From positions 1,342,554-1,406,553 of the forward strand of contig NMRA01000018.1 in assembly GCA_002633005.1 (NCBI GenBank): a stretch of DNA of 64,000 nucleotides, in the 5' to 3' direction. Below the pieces are notes generated by a model. That model did not search any database, was not told the origin of the DNA, and was given only the letters and a program-made list of their open reading frames with translations. The translations under genes and the position numbers were made by a program. Shown piece after piece: positions 23,601 to 32,779 of this stretch. Each line of letters begins with the position of its first letter. Positions within the stretch are counted from its first letter, which is position 1. The DNA is from Phoronis australis. Lineage: Eukaryota; Phoronida; Phoronidae.

Positions 23601-25642
23601 TTTGAGAAAAAATTGGGTACATGAAGTATATTACATTTCCAATAATTAAGACTGGCTTCATAACAGATATTAAGGTCATTGAGGATCCTAAAGAAATGTC
23701 CAAATTTCACTTACTTTGAAATATCTTATCTCAGAAATGGCTGATTGGATTCATAGGGAACTGTCACATACAATTATTCTCTGAAATGCTATTAAGGCGA
23801 TTTTTTTTCAAATGAGACTTTCTTAGTTAGTCTCAAAGTGGACGGAACAGTCCCACAGTCAGTGCGGAATATTTCGCATGGCAAAAATTGAACTTCTAAT
23901 TAAGAAAATGCTAATGGAGGAAATAAAAATGTAACATTGTATTAAAACATGTTTAGGGTAAGGTATAGATTTGTTTCATACCATTTTTTATGGCCTAAAA
24001 TGGATATAAAAAAGTTTGGAACTGTTCCGTCCACTTTGAGATTAAATAAGAAAGTCTCATTTGAAAAGATATTGCCTTAGTGAATTGTTTTTACAATCTT
24101 TTACTTCTACATGAAGGGTTTTCAAAAATAGGACTTTGGTGATTTTTCTGGAAAAAAACTCGGATGTTGCAGAAAACGAAACGTTAATTTAGAAATTTAC
24201 TAACTCCCTTTTGCATATTTCATCTTGAACATTTATGTCAAACAAAATTAGGCCATTTAACTGTTGTTTTGCCATAAACATACCTGTCTTTTTTTGTTAA
24301 ATTTTAGAGAAATGGCGTGGTCATGTGATTTCAGTTGATGGGAGATTGGTAGAAAGTTAAAAAGCCATTTCTATAAGATTTCCACTTGCAGAAAATAAAT
24401 ACTTATACAAAGTTGAAGTCTACAGTTTTGTTGATGTTTGGCTTAATGGACTTGTCAGTAAGGTCCTACATAATCGGTGGTTTTCCAAACACTTGTATGG
24501 CCTGTGATATATCAACTAAAGGTATAACCATGAAGTTATTGTCTTAAAATATGAGTTTATTCTACTACACAGAAAAACTCAGTTTTGCAAATATTAATGC
24601 TCTGTGTCAATTCCCCTCCTTCATTTTCTAAATATCCATAAAATATATCAATAAAAAGTATTGATATCAGATTCCATCAGTAATTCATAATGTCTAGTCT
24701 CTGCAGTCGTTTATACGAGATGCTAAAGAGCTCACTTTTTCATGTTACATGTGAGAAAAATCTCTGCTGTGCTGCTTAAACCTTTACAACATAATGTCCC
24801 TTAACTTAAGAGCAATTCATTCCAATGTTTGGTAAATTGAAAACCATTAAATGAATGATTTCAACAAGGGCAGTGTCTTCAGAGGTTTAAAAGGAGCAAT
24901 TTAGGGTCTTTTGAAAAGTTTCTCTTGTCTAAATTTGGTTGGCTGCAGGTTATTTCCAAGTGTGATCTGGTTGCTGTTAATCTCTTTTTATGTCCAGATC
25001 TGTCCTTAGTACCTTCTTAAGAGTGAGTTCAGTAGATTGCAACTTGATGCTCAGAAGTTAATGATGGTCGTAGTGTTTTTAGTCAAGTCACGGGATTGGC
25101 CTACAATCAGTGACCATTAGATTTAGAGGTACTGTCATTGAATTGTTTCTGTAGTTTGTATCACTTGTTTTCGTGTGACTAGGCTGGTTTCTTGGGCATA
25201 GCGTTTACAGTGTCTGAATATTTAGTTTAGAGGTTTGATTATTGGGTCATTTCTCCACCCTGCATCAAACATAGATGACCTACAGTTAGGCGGCAGGTTT
25301 AACAGTCATCTCGTTTAAGATGTCTGATCATTAGGTTTAGACATCTGGTCACTAGATCTTTGTTGTACCTTGTATTAAACCAGTACACTCGCTTATTTTC
25401 AGGTGACAAAAAACAGGTTTGACGGAGAACTGGGTATGATGGTGTTATATTTCAATAAAGAGTCCCTGAGTTTCGCTGGGAGACCCAAGGCCAAACCACT
25501 AAAAAAGACAGATGAAATAGTGGATGGGCGAGTTTCCAGCTTAGACATTACCAAGGTAGCAGTGAATCATGACATTGAAGGGCCAGTAGAGTACACGAAA
25601 GAAACTGTGGAGACTATTACGGATCCCGATTGGTGTCGCTAG
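8811..25642 (+). CDS. TWNK: Twinkle mitochondrial replicative DNA helicase (13 coding exons)
   Basis: Hexameric 5'-3' helicase that unwinds mtDNA ahead of the mitochondrial polymerase. Exons: 8811-9177, 9712-9808, 12296-12449, 14164-14333, 15014-15170, 16712-16833, 17854-18025, 18540-18674, 19519-19592, 20281-20395, 21218-21409, 23309-23437 and 25403-25642. All junctions are GT-AG and keep the frame, giving 707 aa (human about 684). Residues 1-60 are basic and hydroxylated with no acidic start, as in a mitochondrial presequence. A degenerate zinc/TOPRIM primase half (about 70-380) precedes a RecA-like helicase half (about 410-650). Walker A is GPTGSGKT (437-444) and Walker B is VIVDN (535-539). 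The helicase motif [17 protein letters not shown] is intact. The TOPRIM catalytic acidic residues are replaced (TADELD 285-290; GNDLRS 331-336), so primase activity is unlikely. The start is the first ATG after an in-frame stop. Identification is very firm. Confidence 0.96.
9712..9808 (+). CDS. TWNK: TWNK coding exon 2: second cysteine pair
   Basis: Acceptor TACAATTACAG, donor GTAAGT. Completes Gly123 and encodes [14 protein letters not shown] with C127 and C130, a CxxC pair like the T7 gp4 zinc motif. Ends two bases into Gly155. Confidence 0.92.
10281..11675. mobile_element. ~1.4-kb TIR DNA transposon remnant (TATTCGCC family), TWNK intron 2
   Basis: The left end TATTCGCCCTAATAAGCGCC and the right end (read inverted) TATTCGCCATAATAAGCGCC are near-perfect terminal inverted repeats. 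A second copy, missing its right end, lies at 21908-23040. A 137-codon minus-strand ORF (11077-11490) lies inside but is not recognisable and is not evidently conserved in the second copy. No clear target-site duplication was found, so the superfamily is unassigned. Confidence 0.75.
12296..12449 (+). CDS. TWNK: TWNK coding exon 3: linker, acidic
   Basis: Acceptor TTCTCTTCTACAG, donor GTATGT. Encodes an acidic linker ([19 protein letters not shown]) ending ESFGLQ in phase 0. The last bases of this exon and the donor are part of a 53-bp tandem repeat. Confidence 0.92.
12438..12649 (+). repeat. Four 53-bp tandem units spanning the exon 3 donor
   Basis: Units start at 12438, 12491, 12544 and 12597, exactly 53 bp apart. 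Each contains TTTGGACTTCAGGTATGTAC or a slight variant, so each repeats the exon-intron junction of TWNK exon 3. The first unit holds the real junction (GT at 12450). Copies of the donor fall at 12503, 12556 and 12609. Confidence 0.95.
13008..13771. mobile_element. PIF/Harbinger-like non-autonomous element, TWNK intron 3
   Basis: The left end GGGCTGTTCCAGTAAAATCC and the inverted right end GGGCTGTTCCAGCAAAATCT form long terminal inverted repeats continuing into a G-run. TAA flanks both ends (13005-13007 and 13772-13774), matching the TWA target-site duplication of PIF/Harbinger elements. No transposase ORF is seen. Confidence 0.7.
14164..14333 (+). CDS. TWNK: TWNK coding exon 4: N-terminal domain core
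   Basis: Acceptor CACTTGTTTGCAG, donor GTATGT. Encodes [20 protein letters not shown], matching the vertebrate 'DDTLKRFSVRYL' region, through EKVLPR. Ends two bases into a codon. Confidence 0.92.
15014..15170 (+). CDS. TWNK: TWNK coding exon 5: degenerate TOPRIM, first part
   Basis: Acceptor CCCATTTCCCAG, donor GTTAGT. Encodes [10 protein letters not shown] and [18 protein letters not shown], then [11 protein letters not shown]. The TOPRIM glutamate position is Ala286. Confidence 0.93.
15569..16150. mobile_element. piggyBac-like MITE, TWNK intron 5
   Basis: The ends CCCTTATCCTGC and GCAGGATAAGGG are exact inverted repeats flanked by TTAA at 15565-15568 and 16151-16154. TTAA targets with CCC-starting termini are typical of piggyBac elements. 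The element is 582 bp with no coding potential recognised. Confidence 0.7.
16712..16833 (+). CDS. TWNK: TWNK coding exon 6: degenerate TOPRIM, second part
   Basis: Acceptor CATTCGCGGTAG, donor GTAACC. Encodes [20 protein letters not shown] and QRCFLVR. The 3' half and the start of the next intron recur as a duplicated fragment at 50635-50913. Confidence 0.93.
17854..18025 (+). CDS. TWNK: TWNK coding exon 7: linker helix region
   Basis: Acceptor TTTCTTTTTCAG, donor GTACGG. Encodes residues up to DQMTGVK, including [13 protein letters not shown], the helix that packs between neighbouring helicase subunits in this family. Confidence 0.93.
18540..18674 (+). CDS. TWNK: TWNK coding exon 8: Walker A
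   Basis: Acceptor CGTCTTATTTCAG. Encodes [20 protein letters not shown], containing the nucleotide-binding P-loop. The donor is GTGCGT after GGT; that choice is required to join in frame to [10 protein letters not shown] of the next exon. The preceding GT would break the frame. Confidence 0.95.
19519..19592 (+). CDS. TWNK: TWNK coding exon 9
   Basis: Acceptor CCTTTTCCAG, donor GTAATT. Encodes [20 protein letters not shown], carrying the conserved glutamate expected to activate water for ATP hydrolysis in DnaB/gp4-type helicases (family knowledge). Confidence 0.94.
20281..20395 (+). CDS. TWNK: TWNK coding exon 10
   Basis: Acceptor ATACGGTTACAG, donor GTATTT (weak at +5/+6). Encodes [20 protein letters not shown] and ends VIE, matching the vertebrate protein closely. 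Confidence 0.93.
20601..20703. repeat. (TTGA)n microsatellite, TWNK intron 10
   Basis: About 100 bp of TTGA/GATT tetranucleotides with a few GATC interruptions near 20656-20685. Reading through it produces INQS-type peptides in all minus frames, which are not genes. Confidence 0.97.
21218..21409 (+). CDS. TWNK: TWNK coding exon 11: Walker B
   Basis: Acceptor CTGTTTTTTCAG, donor GTAGGT. Encodes [20 protein letters not shown] and [20 protein letters not shown], covering Walker B and the DNA-contacting HP(R)K motif. Confidence 0.96.
21908..23040. mobile_element. Second TATTCGCC-family element, right end missing, TWNK intron 11
   Basis: Aligns with 10283-11300 over about 1.1 kb (for example ATTACGATCA, TTTACAGAAAATTG, GGTTTTCACGTGTA) with many substitutions. 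Similarity stops after the GGTTTTCACGTGTA block, so the right terminal repeat is absent. Confidence 0.75.
23309..23437 (+). CDS. TWNK: TWNK coding exon 12: helicase motif H4
   Basis: Acceptor TTGTCTTTCAG, donor GTAGAC. Encodes [20 protein letters not shown], the best-conserved block of the family, then RGKKYIQ. Confidence 0.96.
23793..24079. mobile_element. Foldback MITE, TWNK intron 12
   Basis: Long inverted arms of about 70 bp (TAAGGCGAT...CAAATGAGACTTTCTTA...CTCAAAGTGGACGGAACAG) surround a central spacer of about 150 bp. The arms agree at roughly 85-90%. Possible TA duplication at the ends; superfamily not assigned. Confidence 0.7.
25403..25642 (+). CDS. TWNK: TWNK coding exon 13: C-terminus
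   Basis: Acceptor GCTTATTTTCAG. Encodes [20 protein letters not shown], with the family NRFDG motif, and a variable acidic tail ending DPDWCR before TAG. No AATAAA signal was seen in the next kilobase. Confidence 0.95.
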   Translation: MTKNRFDGELGMMVLYFNKESLSFAGRPKAKPLKKTDEIVDGRVSSLDITKVAVNHDIEGPVEYTKETVETITDPDWCR

Positions 25643-26984
25643 AGTGTCCATGAGGATTTGTGTGTGGCCTTCACTGTGTTCTCCAAGGTTAAAGCCATGG
25701 GAGTCTACTTTAAAACACAGACTTGAGCAGACCCAAAAGTTCAATATGATTAGTCCCTGTGGAGTTGGATTTATTTTAGCCACTTGACGCACATGAGTCA
25801 AGTGAGTTATCTGCGAAATACAGACATTGAAAGTAAAATGTAAATAATCTGGGATTAGTTTTGACAGGTGAAATGTTCCATAGTTGGATGTTCATAAAAT
25901 TAACTAGAAAAGCATTGAAACTGCATGACATCAGTTATTCAATGACTCCTTAACCCCCAGAGATAACGTTGCTGGCCCCTTGGTGCCTCGGTTGATTCTT
26001 CGCGTCCAGTGATTGGTCAATTTGCAGTTGTTGTCAGTGATTACTTGCTCACATGGACTGCAAGTGTGATATCACAATAGTTATATATAGACTGCAAGTG
26101 TGATATCACAACAGTTGTTGTGTTGTTAAATCTTCTCTGTCTTCTCATTTACATGTGGTATTGAATTATTTCACTTGTTAAAGCACTGACTCTGTTGTTC
26201 ATGTCTGTTTGCTTAAAGTTTAACTGCAGTTGTGATTCATTGAAATCCTGTCAAGGTCATGATTTGTGGATCAAGTGATTGCCAAATTGATCTTTTTTCA
26301 TTTTCCAAAGGCTTCAGTTGTGAATGCTCATTATTTCTCAAAACATTATGTCATGTTTGCTATGGTAAAAAACTTTAAAATGATGTTGCATTTATTCGGT
26401 GTAATTGCTTATATTTTGTGAAACAGTTCCCTTTTCCATCATATTGTGTCCTAAATTGGTGTCATTTTACAGTTGATTGACTTGCTTAAAACCGTAAGCT
26501 TCATATGCAGGGTATAGTTTTACTTTGTTGGTTTTGCTGCATGATGACAACAGTGCTGAACAGTCTGTGCTCCTGGAGTTCTCTTTCGGGTTATGGAAGG
26601 GGGTACTGTCACTCATTCAGTATCCAAATCATGCTGGTACCTGCTGGTTCTGGTTTTGTACCACTTTTATGGACTATCGGATTGCCCATACTGGTCCAAT
26701 ACCAGCCCAATACAGGTAAACCAGTAGGGGCTTTGTAACTGGTTGCCATCACTGACCAGTACTAGTTTTGTGCAATTTGAGAGAGTCTCCTCTTTTATTA
26801 TGTCCATATACAAATATAAGAGTTATCAAGTATGGGGCAGGAAGTTTGCAAATATTGTAATCAGTGACTGGTAAAACCTGTTGTGTAACCACAGTATTAA
26901 ACTCTATACAATTTTAGTATGTCATTTTTGTCTGAGCATCGAATGTACAACATGGGATGTTGTATTATCTCAACCTATTGTAGA

Positions 26985-27740
26985 ACCTTTCTGGTATTTG
27001 GCAAGTGTACTGTGATTGGAACAAGGGAGGACGACTTTCGGACAGATCCCACTACTGGGGTTTTCGGTCTGCTGGCAATTTTAGTGTCTTACATTTTGTC
27101 TGTTTCTTCAGTTCTTTAACGGGCTTTTGTAATGTTTGAAAAATAGCTTTTTATCAGGGAGACCACGACTCCTACGCGTTTTGGACGGTGTTGACGTTCA
27201 ATTGAGAAGTGTATGGCCGACATTGGATTTTCGGACGGGTCCGACTGTGGCATCGCGTTTCGGCATTTTTTTTCAACCGTGGCCGTTCTCCTTAACCCTT
27301 TGTGAAATTTGGTAAGCGTATGACTGACAACAGATGATGACTTTCGGACATGCTGTTCTATCCCCTAGTCACATTTTTGTATACCTTTCTATCTTCAGAG
27401 TTCCTCGATTGGTTTTTGTGAAATTTGGTAAATAAGTTTTTGTAAGGGGGCAATAACGCCTTCCCATTTTTGGATATTCTTCGACACTGAATGACCGTCC
27501 GCCTGTATCTGCCAAACCGCTGAAATGACCATTATGAAAATTAGCAAATGTGTTTCTACTGACAAGAGTAAGATATTAGGACTTATTTTAATTTTCAGAC
27601 AGACCCAACTGATGTTGTGGTTCCTAGAAGCTATCGTTTACGATGTTGTCGAAGGCGCATTTTAACGCTTTCCCTTGCGCTTGTTAATGCTCCTGGCTGT
27701 GGGCTAAAAAATGCTTAGTAAATGTGGTCCATCATGCATT
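26985..27740 (+). repeat. Degenerate copies of the ~140-bp repeat family
   Basis: Shares GACTTTCGGACAGATCC, CTGGCAATTTTAGTG, GTGAAATTTGGTAA and related phrases with the array at 32.8-34.0 kb, at lower identity. Confidence 0.6.
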
Positions 27741-29488
27741 ACTTATTCAACCATTTTTAGGTAATCTGCACGCTCACTAATCAAGACACCGGCGTGACCT
27801 ATTCTGGATTTCAGCATGTTTTGTGTTAATTTAAACTCAACTCATTGGCCAATATACTTGTCACTTATAGCTCACACAAATTTTTGAATTGTTCATTTGT
27901 CTTTACAATTTGGAAACAAACTACATAGCTATATAATATAACAATTTATTTAGTTAACTGTAAGGTTCATGATTAATTAATGCAACTTCATTATTAATGA
28001 AAAATGCAGATTACAAGCAATTTAAAGTCTGAATAGCATGTATCACTGTACAAAACACGGGAATACAAAAACAAACTAACTACAAAATGAAGATAACTTA
28101 AAATTAAGTTTCCTTCCGTATACCTCACAATTCGCATGGGCCTTCTAATCACCGAGATTCTTTTCGTACTAATTTAGTTTCTGTTATCAGTAAACCTTTG
28201 GACATATCATTGATATCAGTAAACGCGAACTCTAACTATGAAGTAATTTAACCCAAAGTCATGGAGAACTCATGAATATTCAAGAGACATTTACGACATT
28301 CACGTGACAAGATTCATCCTAGGTGGATGAAAAACTGAGTAAGAAATGACGTGCAGTTGATAAAAGCCTACAGCAACGGCTCTCGCCGGTAAGAATTGAC
28401 TTGATTTTAGAGTTATGAGAATGTCTGTACAATCTGTGAGACGGGAACAATATCCCTTTGCCGAAAAGAACAGGTCATTTAATCAAACAAAATCTGTTCA
28501 TTTGGATTATCAAATGATATATATCTGCATGTGATGGGCACACCCTCCCTTCGTGAGTTACAATTTCGCGCCACTTTCTGTATAGACTCAACTTGTAGGG
28601 GACGTGTTCCCTTCATTATGTCACCCATGTTTTGGACTTGTCTTCACGTGCATTTTTTTGCTCTATAAAAAGCCGCGCACTTGTAAATTTGGCGGACTGT
28701 CTGGGTCTGAAACCCACCCCAGCTACAAGTTCTCAATGCAGAATGAGTGACGTATTGTAACTGGGTTCCATTTGTTTCAGTTTCCGAAGTATCTATAAGT
28801 TGTCCAATAGTTTTCTATGAATTCTTTTCCGTCATCACAGCTTGTAATTTAAGGCGATAAGAATAAATTCGAATGTATTTTAACCTACTGAACTCTCAGT
28901 CCTTTTCCCGCTTCTGTTTTTTTTTTTTTTTTTTTTTTCAGTACTCGAACCGTTCAAACAACTACATCTGTTAGTCATGTCGACACCGTCGGCCACTCAC
29001 AACACCTAAAAACACATTGCTGCATATATCATCCCCGCTACACATAGTTTCTTACATTTCAAAAAATACCCACGTTTGAAAATAGCATTTACATTCTTTG
29101 CAAAAGAACAAGGCAAACTGTCTGAAATTCATTCTGGTACGGGAATTGGGGACAGTTAGGCCTACACAAGATCTTAAACCCAGCCGCAGAGCGTCTAAAG
29201 CCGCGCAATACCAGTGACTGTTGGCAAGTCATCGGAGACACAACTTTAACATCCTTCGCCGCAGAGATAATAACTCTTGGGCTGTCTCCGGTGAGACCAT
29301 TCACTCTTGAATGATGTTTAGGTAAAATAATCACAATGATGAAACATCAACAATTTCTTATGGCTTTATGCATTGTTTTTAAAGTTCAAAACAAATATAA
29401 ATGTCCTTAACAAAAGGCACAGCGTAACATTTTGTTGCCGCCGCGGCTTTTATCATTTCTTGACGTTTTGGATAACTGTAATAAGCAC

Positions 29489-29706
29489 CAGTGGCGGATT
29501 TAGAGGGGTGCCAAGGGGGCCATGGCATATGCGGGGCTCGGGGGCTAATGCACAATGCATAGGCCTTGAATAAACCCTTTTTAGTAACAAGGTCCACAAA
29601 CCCAAAAATTCGAGACCCCCTACATCCCCACATTTTAAGCTGGGCGCGCGCTTATTCTGCTTACTCCTGTGCCCTGCCCCCACTCAAAATCCTGGATCCG
29701 CCCCTG
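29489..29706. mobile_element. CAGTGGCGGAT MITE (hAT-like), nested with GCGCGCA-family sequence
   Basis: Starts CAGTGGCGGATTTAG and ends GGATCCGCCCCTG, an imperfect inverted terminus widely seen in hAT-type MITEs (family knowledge). The interior contains a diverged right end of the GCGCGCA MITE (GGTCCACAAA ... AAGCTGGGCGCGCGC). No clean 8-bp duplication was found. Confidence 0.55.
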
Positions 29707-29861
29707 CACTCTCCTCATCATGGGAGTAATTCAAATATGAGTTGGGAGTCCGCCTCTCTGACACTAGAATTCACATTCAGAAATAAAGTAATTGTTTCAC
29801 TTAGCCTATTTGAAATCCCATTCAGAGATAGCTTTGCAAACCATTGCTTGAGATTTGTTTA

Positions 29862-30900
29862 GGCAAGGTACCTAAACTCAGTACACGGTTTGACTCATCA
29901 ACACGGTCATGGACTGACGCTAGCCTTGATACAAAGCTGTATATAAATATATAGCTTTGCACCGATGCGGGTAAAAAAGTGGTAAGATAAAATCTGACAC
30001 AAAATTAGCGTCATTAAAAACTACAGTCTTCCTTGAGTAATTTAAATTATTTAACGGTGTTGGCAAAAATGGCGTTCTACCGTTATTCTGCTGCTGAAGT
30101 TGTGGAGCCGTACCGACCGCTTTCGGCGCCATGAAATTTTGCGTCACCTGTTGGCCAGTTTCTTTTTTCGCCGATTCTTCAATCAACTGTTGTACTTCTT
30201 TCACGAGGTTGCGTACACGTCACAACAAATTATCAGAACTGGTTTCACCTCATTAAAAGTTTTTCGGAATTTTGGTAGCGAAAAATCGAATTTCAGCAGA
30301 GTGATGTCGCAAAAATTTACTGAGGAAATGGCACGTGCGCGTGACACATACTTTTCATTGTTAGAAAAGGCAAAGAGTTACGCAAGAAAATGAAGTTTAT
30401 TGCATTGTTTTTCACACGGCTGAAACGCCGGGCAAGGTGAGTGTCGGTTGACTACCAGACTTTGCATGCACACCGTCCGGTCTTTAGCTTTACATGTTGA
30501 TACAATTACAAGTTTCATGACGCGCAGAACTACCTTGGCTGTGTGCAATTTCGCTGTCTACGGAAGAAAGACACGCAGTGGGACCTAGCTGTATTTTGAC
30601 GACACTGAGCTAGCTCAGTGGCTAAGAAAGACACGCAGTGGGACCTAGCTGTATTTTGACGACACTGAGCTAGCTCAGTGGCTGGCTACTGCATAAACAC
30701 GACTCGTGTACCTGCAAACACCGTTCACTGACTCATAAACACGGGAACGGGCTCACAAAACACGAGCCATTCACCCAAATACGCGGAACACGAACTCACA
30801 TTCACGAAGAAACACGGTTAACGGAAAGCCAAACACGATTTACGGACACTAATGTAGATGAGATGTCAGCTGACCCAGGAAAACCCGTGTTGATTGACAT
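29862..30900. repeat. CACGGACTCA-type element interrupted by ~770 bp
   Basis: The left part (AAGGTACCTAAACT...) lies at 29862-29925 and the remainder at 30690-30900. The equivalent copy at 3570-3850 is uninterrupted, so the middle block looks like a later insertion. Confidence 0.5.
30564..30683. repeat. Perfect 60-bp tandem duplication
   Basis: Two identical 60-bp units. Each contains TAGCTCAGTGG, which matches the tRNA A-box consensus, preceded by the palindrome GAGCTAGCTC. No matching B-box was found close by. Confidence 0.9.
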
Positions 30901-31402
30901 GTTGTACTTAAACTTGCTTAATCTCAATAAGCGGAAGTGAGTGATGCGTGAACTTGGAATTCCAAGATCAAGCAAGTGATCTTGAGATTAAGCAAACTGC
31001 CAAACCCCCTACGAGCATTTACTACGTAAGAGCATTTACTACGTAAGCCAACACTGCGCTAACCGACTAGAGCGACGTCTTTCGTGAAAATGCCGTACGA
31101 GAACTCGGCGGTGTGACGTCACCAGCTGCAGAATGTACAAGGTGCTTGGTCAAACAAGGTGCTTGGTAAAGATTCTCCATTCTGCAGGTAGGTTCGAGAA
31201 AGCACTGGCCACATCACACACAATTTGCGAAACTGAGAAGGCAATTTTGTTCGACAATTTGTGTTCGAGGCGCTTAGCTCTTGGCTGACACATTAAAAGT
31301 TGAGGTTCCGGACTGTGGCCTTTCTCCAGAGTGAGTTAGTAGTGTGTACTGTCCCGACCGACACTGACTTTATTTTACCTTGATTGCGGTACCGTAGTTG
31401 AC

Positions 31403-31506
31403 CACAGGCGTTCTCAGCTTCTGAGTCGCGTCCCCAATACACTACATATAATACCTATTATATGTAGTGTATTGGGGACGATCACTAGAAGCTGAGGACG
31501 CCTGTG
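31403..31506. mobile_element. 104-bp palindromic foldback MITE with perfect 8-bp target duplication
   Basis: The element starts CACAGGCG and ends CGCCTGTG, and its halves are near-perfect reverse complements (arms about 47 bp meeting near 31450). TAGTTGAC directly flanks it on both sides (31395-31402 and 31507-31514). An 8-bp duplication is typical of hAT-type insertion. A related, unpaired arm occurs near 7163-7195. Confidence 0.9.
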
Positions 31507-32217
31507 TAGTTGACAGCCGGGGCTCCCTTGTAGACTCCATTCCGCCCCCGTTCTGCCCGGCTCTTTAAGTTTTGCGTCCTAAGTAAAAGCCTCATGTGCG
31601 GTCCACGTTTTAGTGCGTGAACTGAGTTTGCAGAACCCCGAGCCCTATTCGAGCCTACGTTGACATCATGGACAGGTCATCAGCTTATCATAATATCAGT
31701 GCCCGGCCAATGACCTTGTAACTTTGAGGTCGAGTAGATTGGAGTGGCTGCTCAGTCACACGTTTAATTCTGAGGTCATTCACCGGTTGCTCCACGTAGC
31801 CGTGCCGTGCTGGTGAGGTTTGAGTTGCACCACTGAAACTAGGACTCACAGTGGTTGAGAGAGCTCTGTTAACCGTGCTATTACGAAGCGAGTCGATACA
31901 TGGCATGACGTTGGCCTGATGCATGCCTACATATACAAATCTGTGCCCTATAAACGGCACCGATTTGCGCAACCCGGCTTGAAAACTGACTAGGACTTGT
32001 CAGCGCGTCTTGCTTTTCCTGTTAATGTCTGCGCATCCTTCAGTTACCCTCCTCCCCCGACTACGCGATGTTTTCCGAGATGGTTGTCGATCGGGAACCA
32101 TACCACTAAGTTCATAACCACCTCACGATTAGGCCTACTTCAACGGTTACCGCCTGCGCGTGATACTGATACCAATGACGGTTTGCTCGCCGCTGTCCTC
32201 GGGCGTGACTACGTCAT

Positions 32218-32491
32218 CATGGGCGCACTGAGCTCGAACGAGCCCCCGCCCCCAATTTGGCGAATTGGGCAAAAAGGTCCGCCTCAGTGAAACAAAAAGT
32301 CCTAGTAAACGATATATATAGAGAGAGGCCACAAAGTCCACAGAAATTCGGCGTCAGTGGATGCACGATTGGCAGGCCTGAACCCATAATGGCCCCGTTT
32401 TTTTTTTCTTTAGTCCTCGTTGATTGTCCAGTAAAAGGTCCGCACTAAGAATTCGAGCCCCCCCCTATATTTTAGGCTGGGTGCGCGCATG
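32218..32491 (+). mobile_element. GCGCGCA-family MITE, copy with internal extra sequence
   Basis: Begins CATGGGCGCACTGAG and ends CTGGGTGCGCGCATG. The internal phrases TTTGGCGAA, AAAAAGGTCCGCCT, AACAAAAAGTCC and AATTCGAGCCCCC match the copies at 7965 and 50430. It is longer (274 bp) owing to extra bases around 32320-32380. Flanks GTCAT and TTCAT are a weak 5-bp duplication. Confidence 0.7.
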
Positions 32492-32779
32492 TTCATTACA
32501 CGGATATGCATATAGTATTGATTTTCGCTCGACTCAAAGTTCAGTGCCATCATGATAGGCCTACCTGGATGTCTTTGGTTTCGTAGCCGAGTGCTCCAGA
32601 TTCCCGCCGATTTCGCCCCAGGTCATGTGTTCCGATTCAGTTTAGTGGATCCCAGTAACGTTTGTCGCTATTTCACAGTTCCTGGTCAATGCCCTTTGTA
32701 CGCGCCCACATATTTATATGTCAGTGGACGTGATTATGTTGTCCGTCCGGCGTCCGCTGCTCTGTCTCCCAAAACCGTT

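Noticed and set aside
29920-30204. Gln-rich minus-strand ORF
   Set aside because: No start context, no splice sites and no recognised domain; it lies within inserted repetitive DNA.
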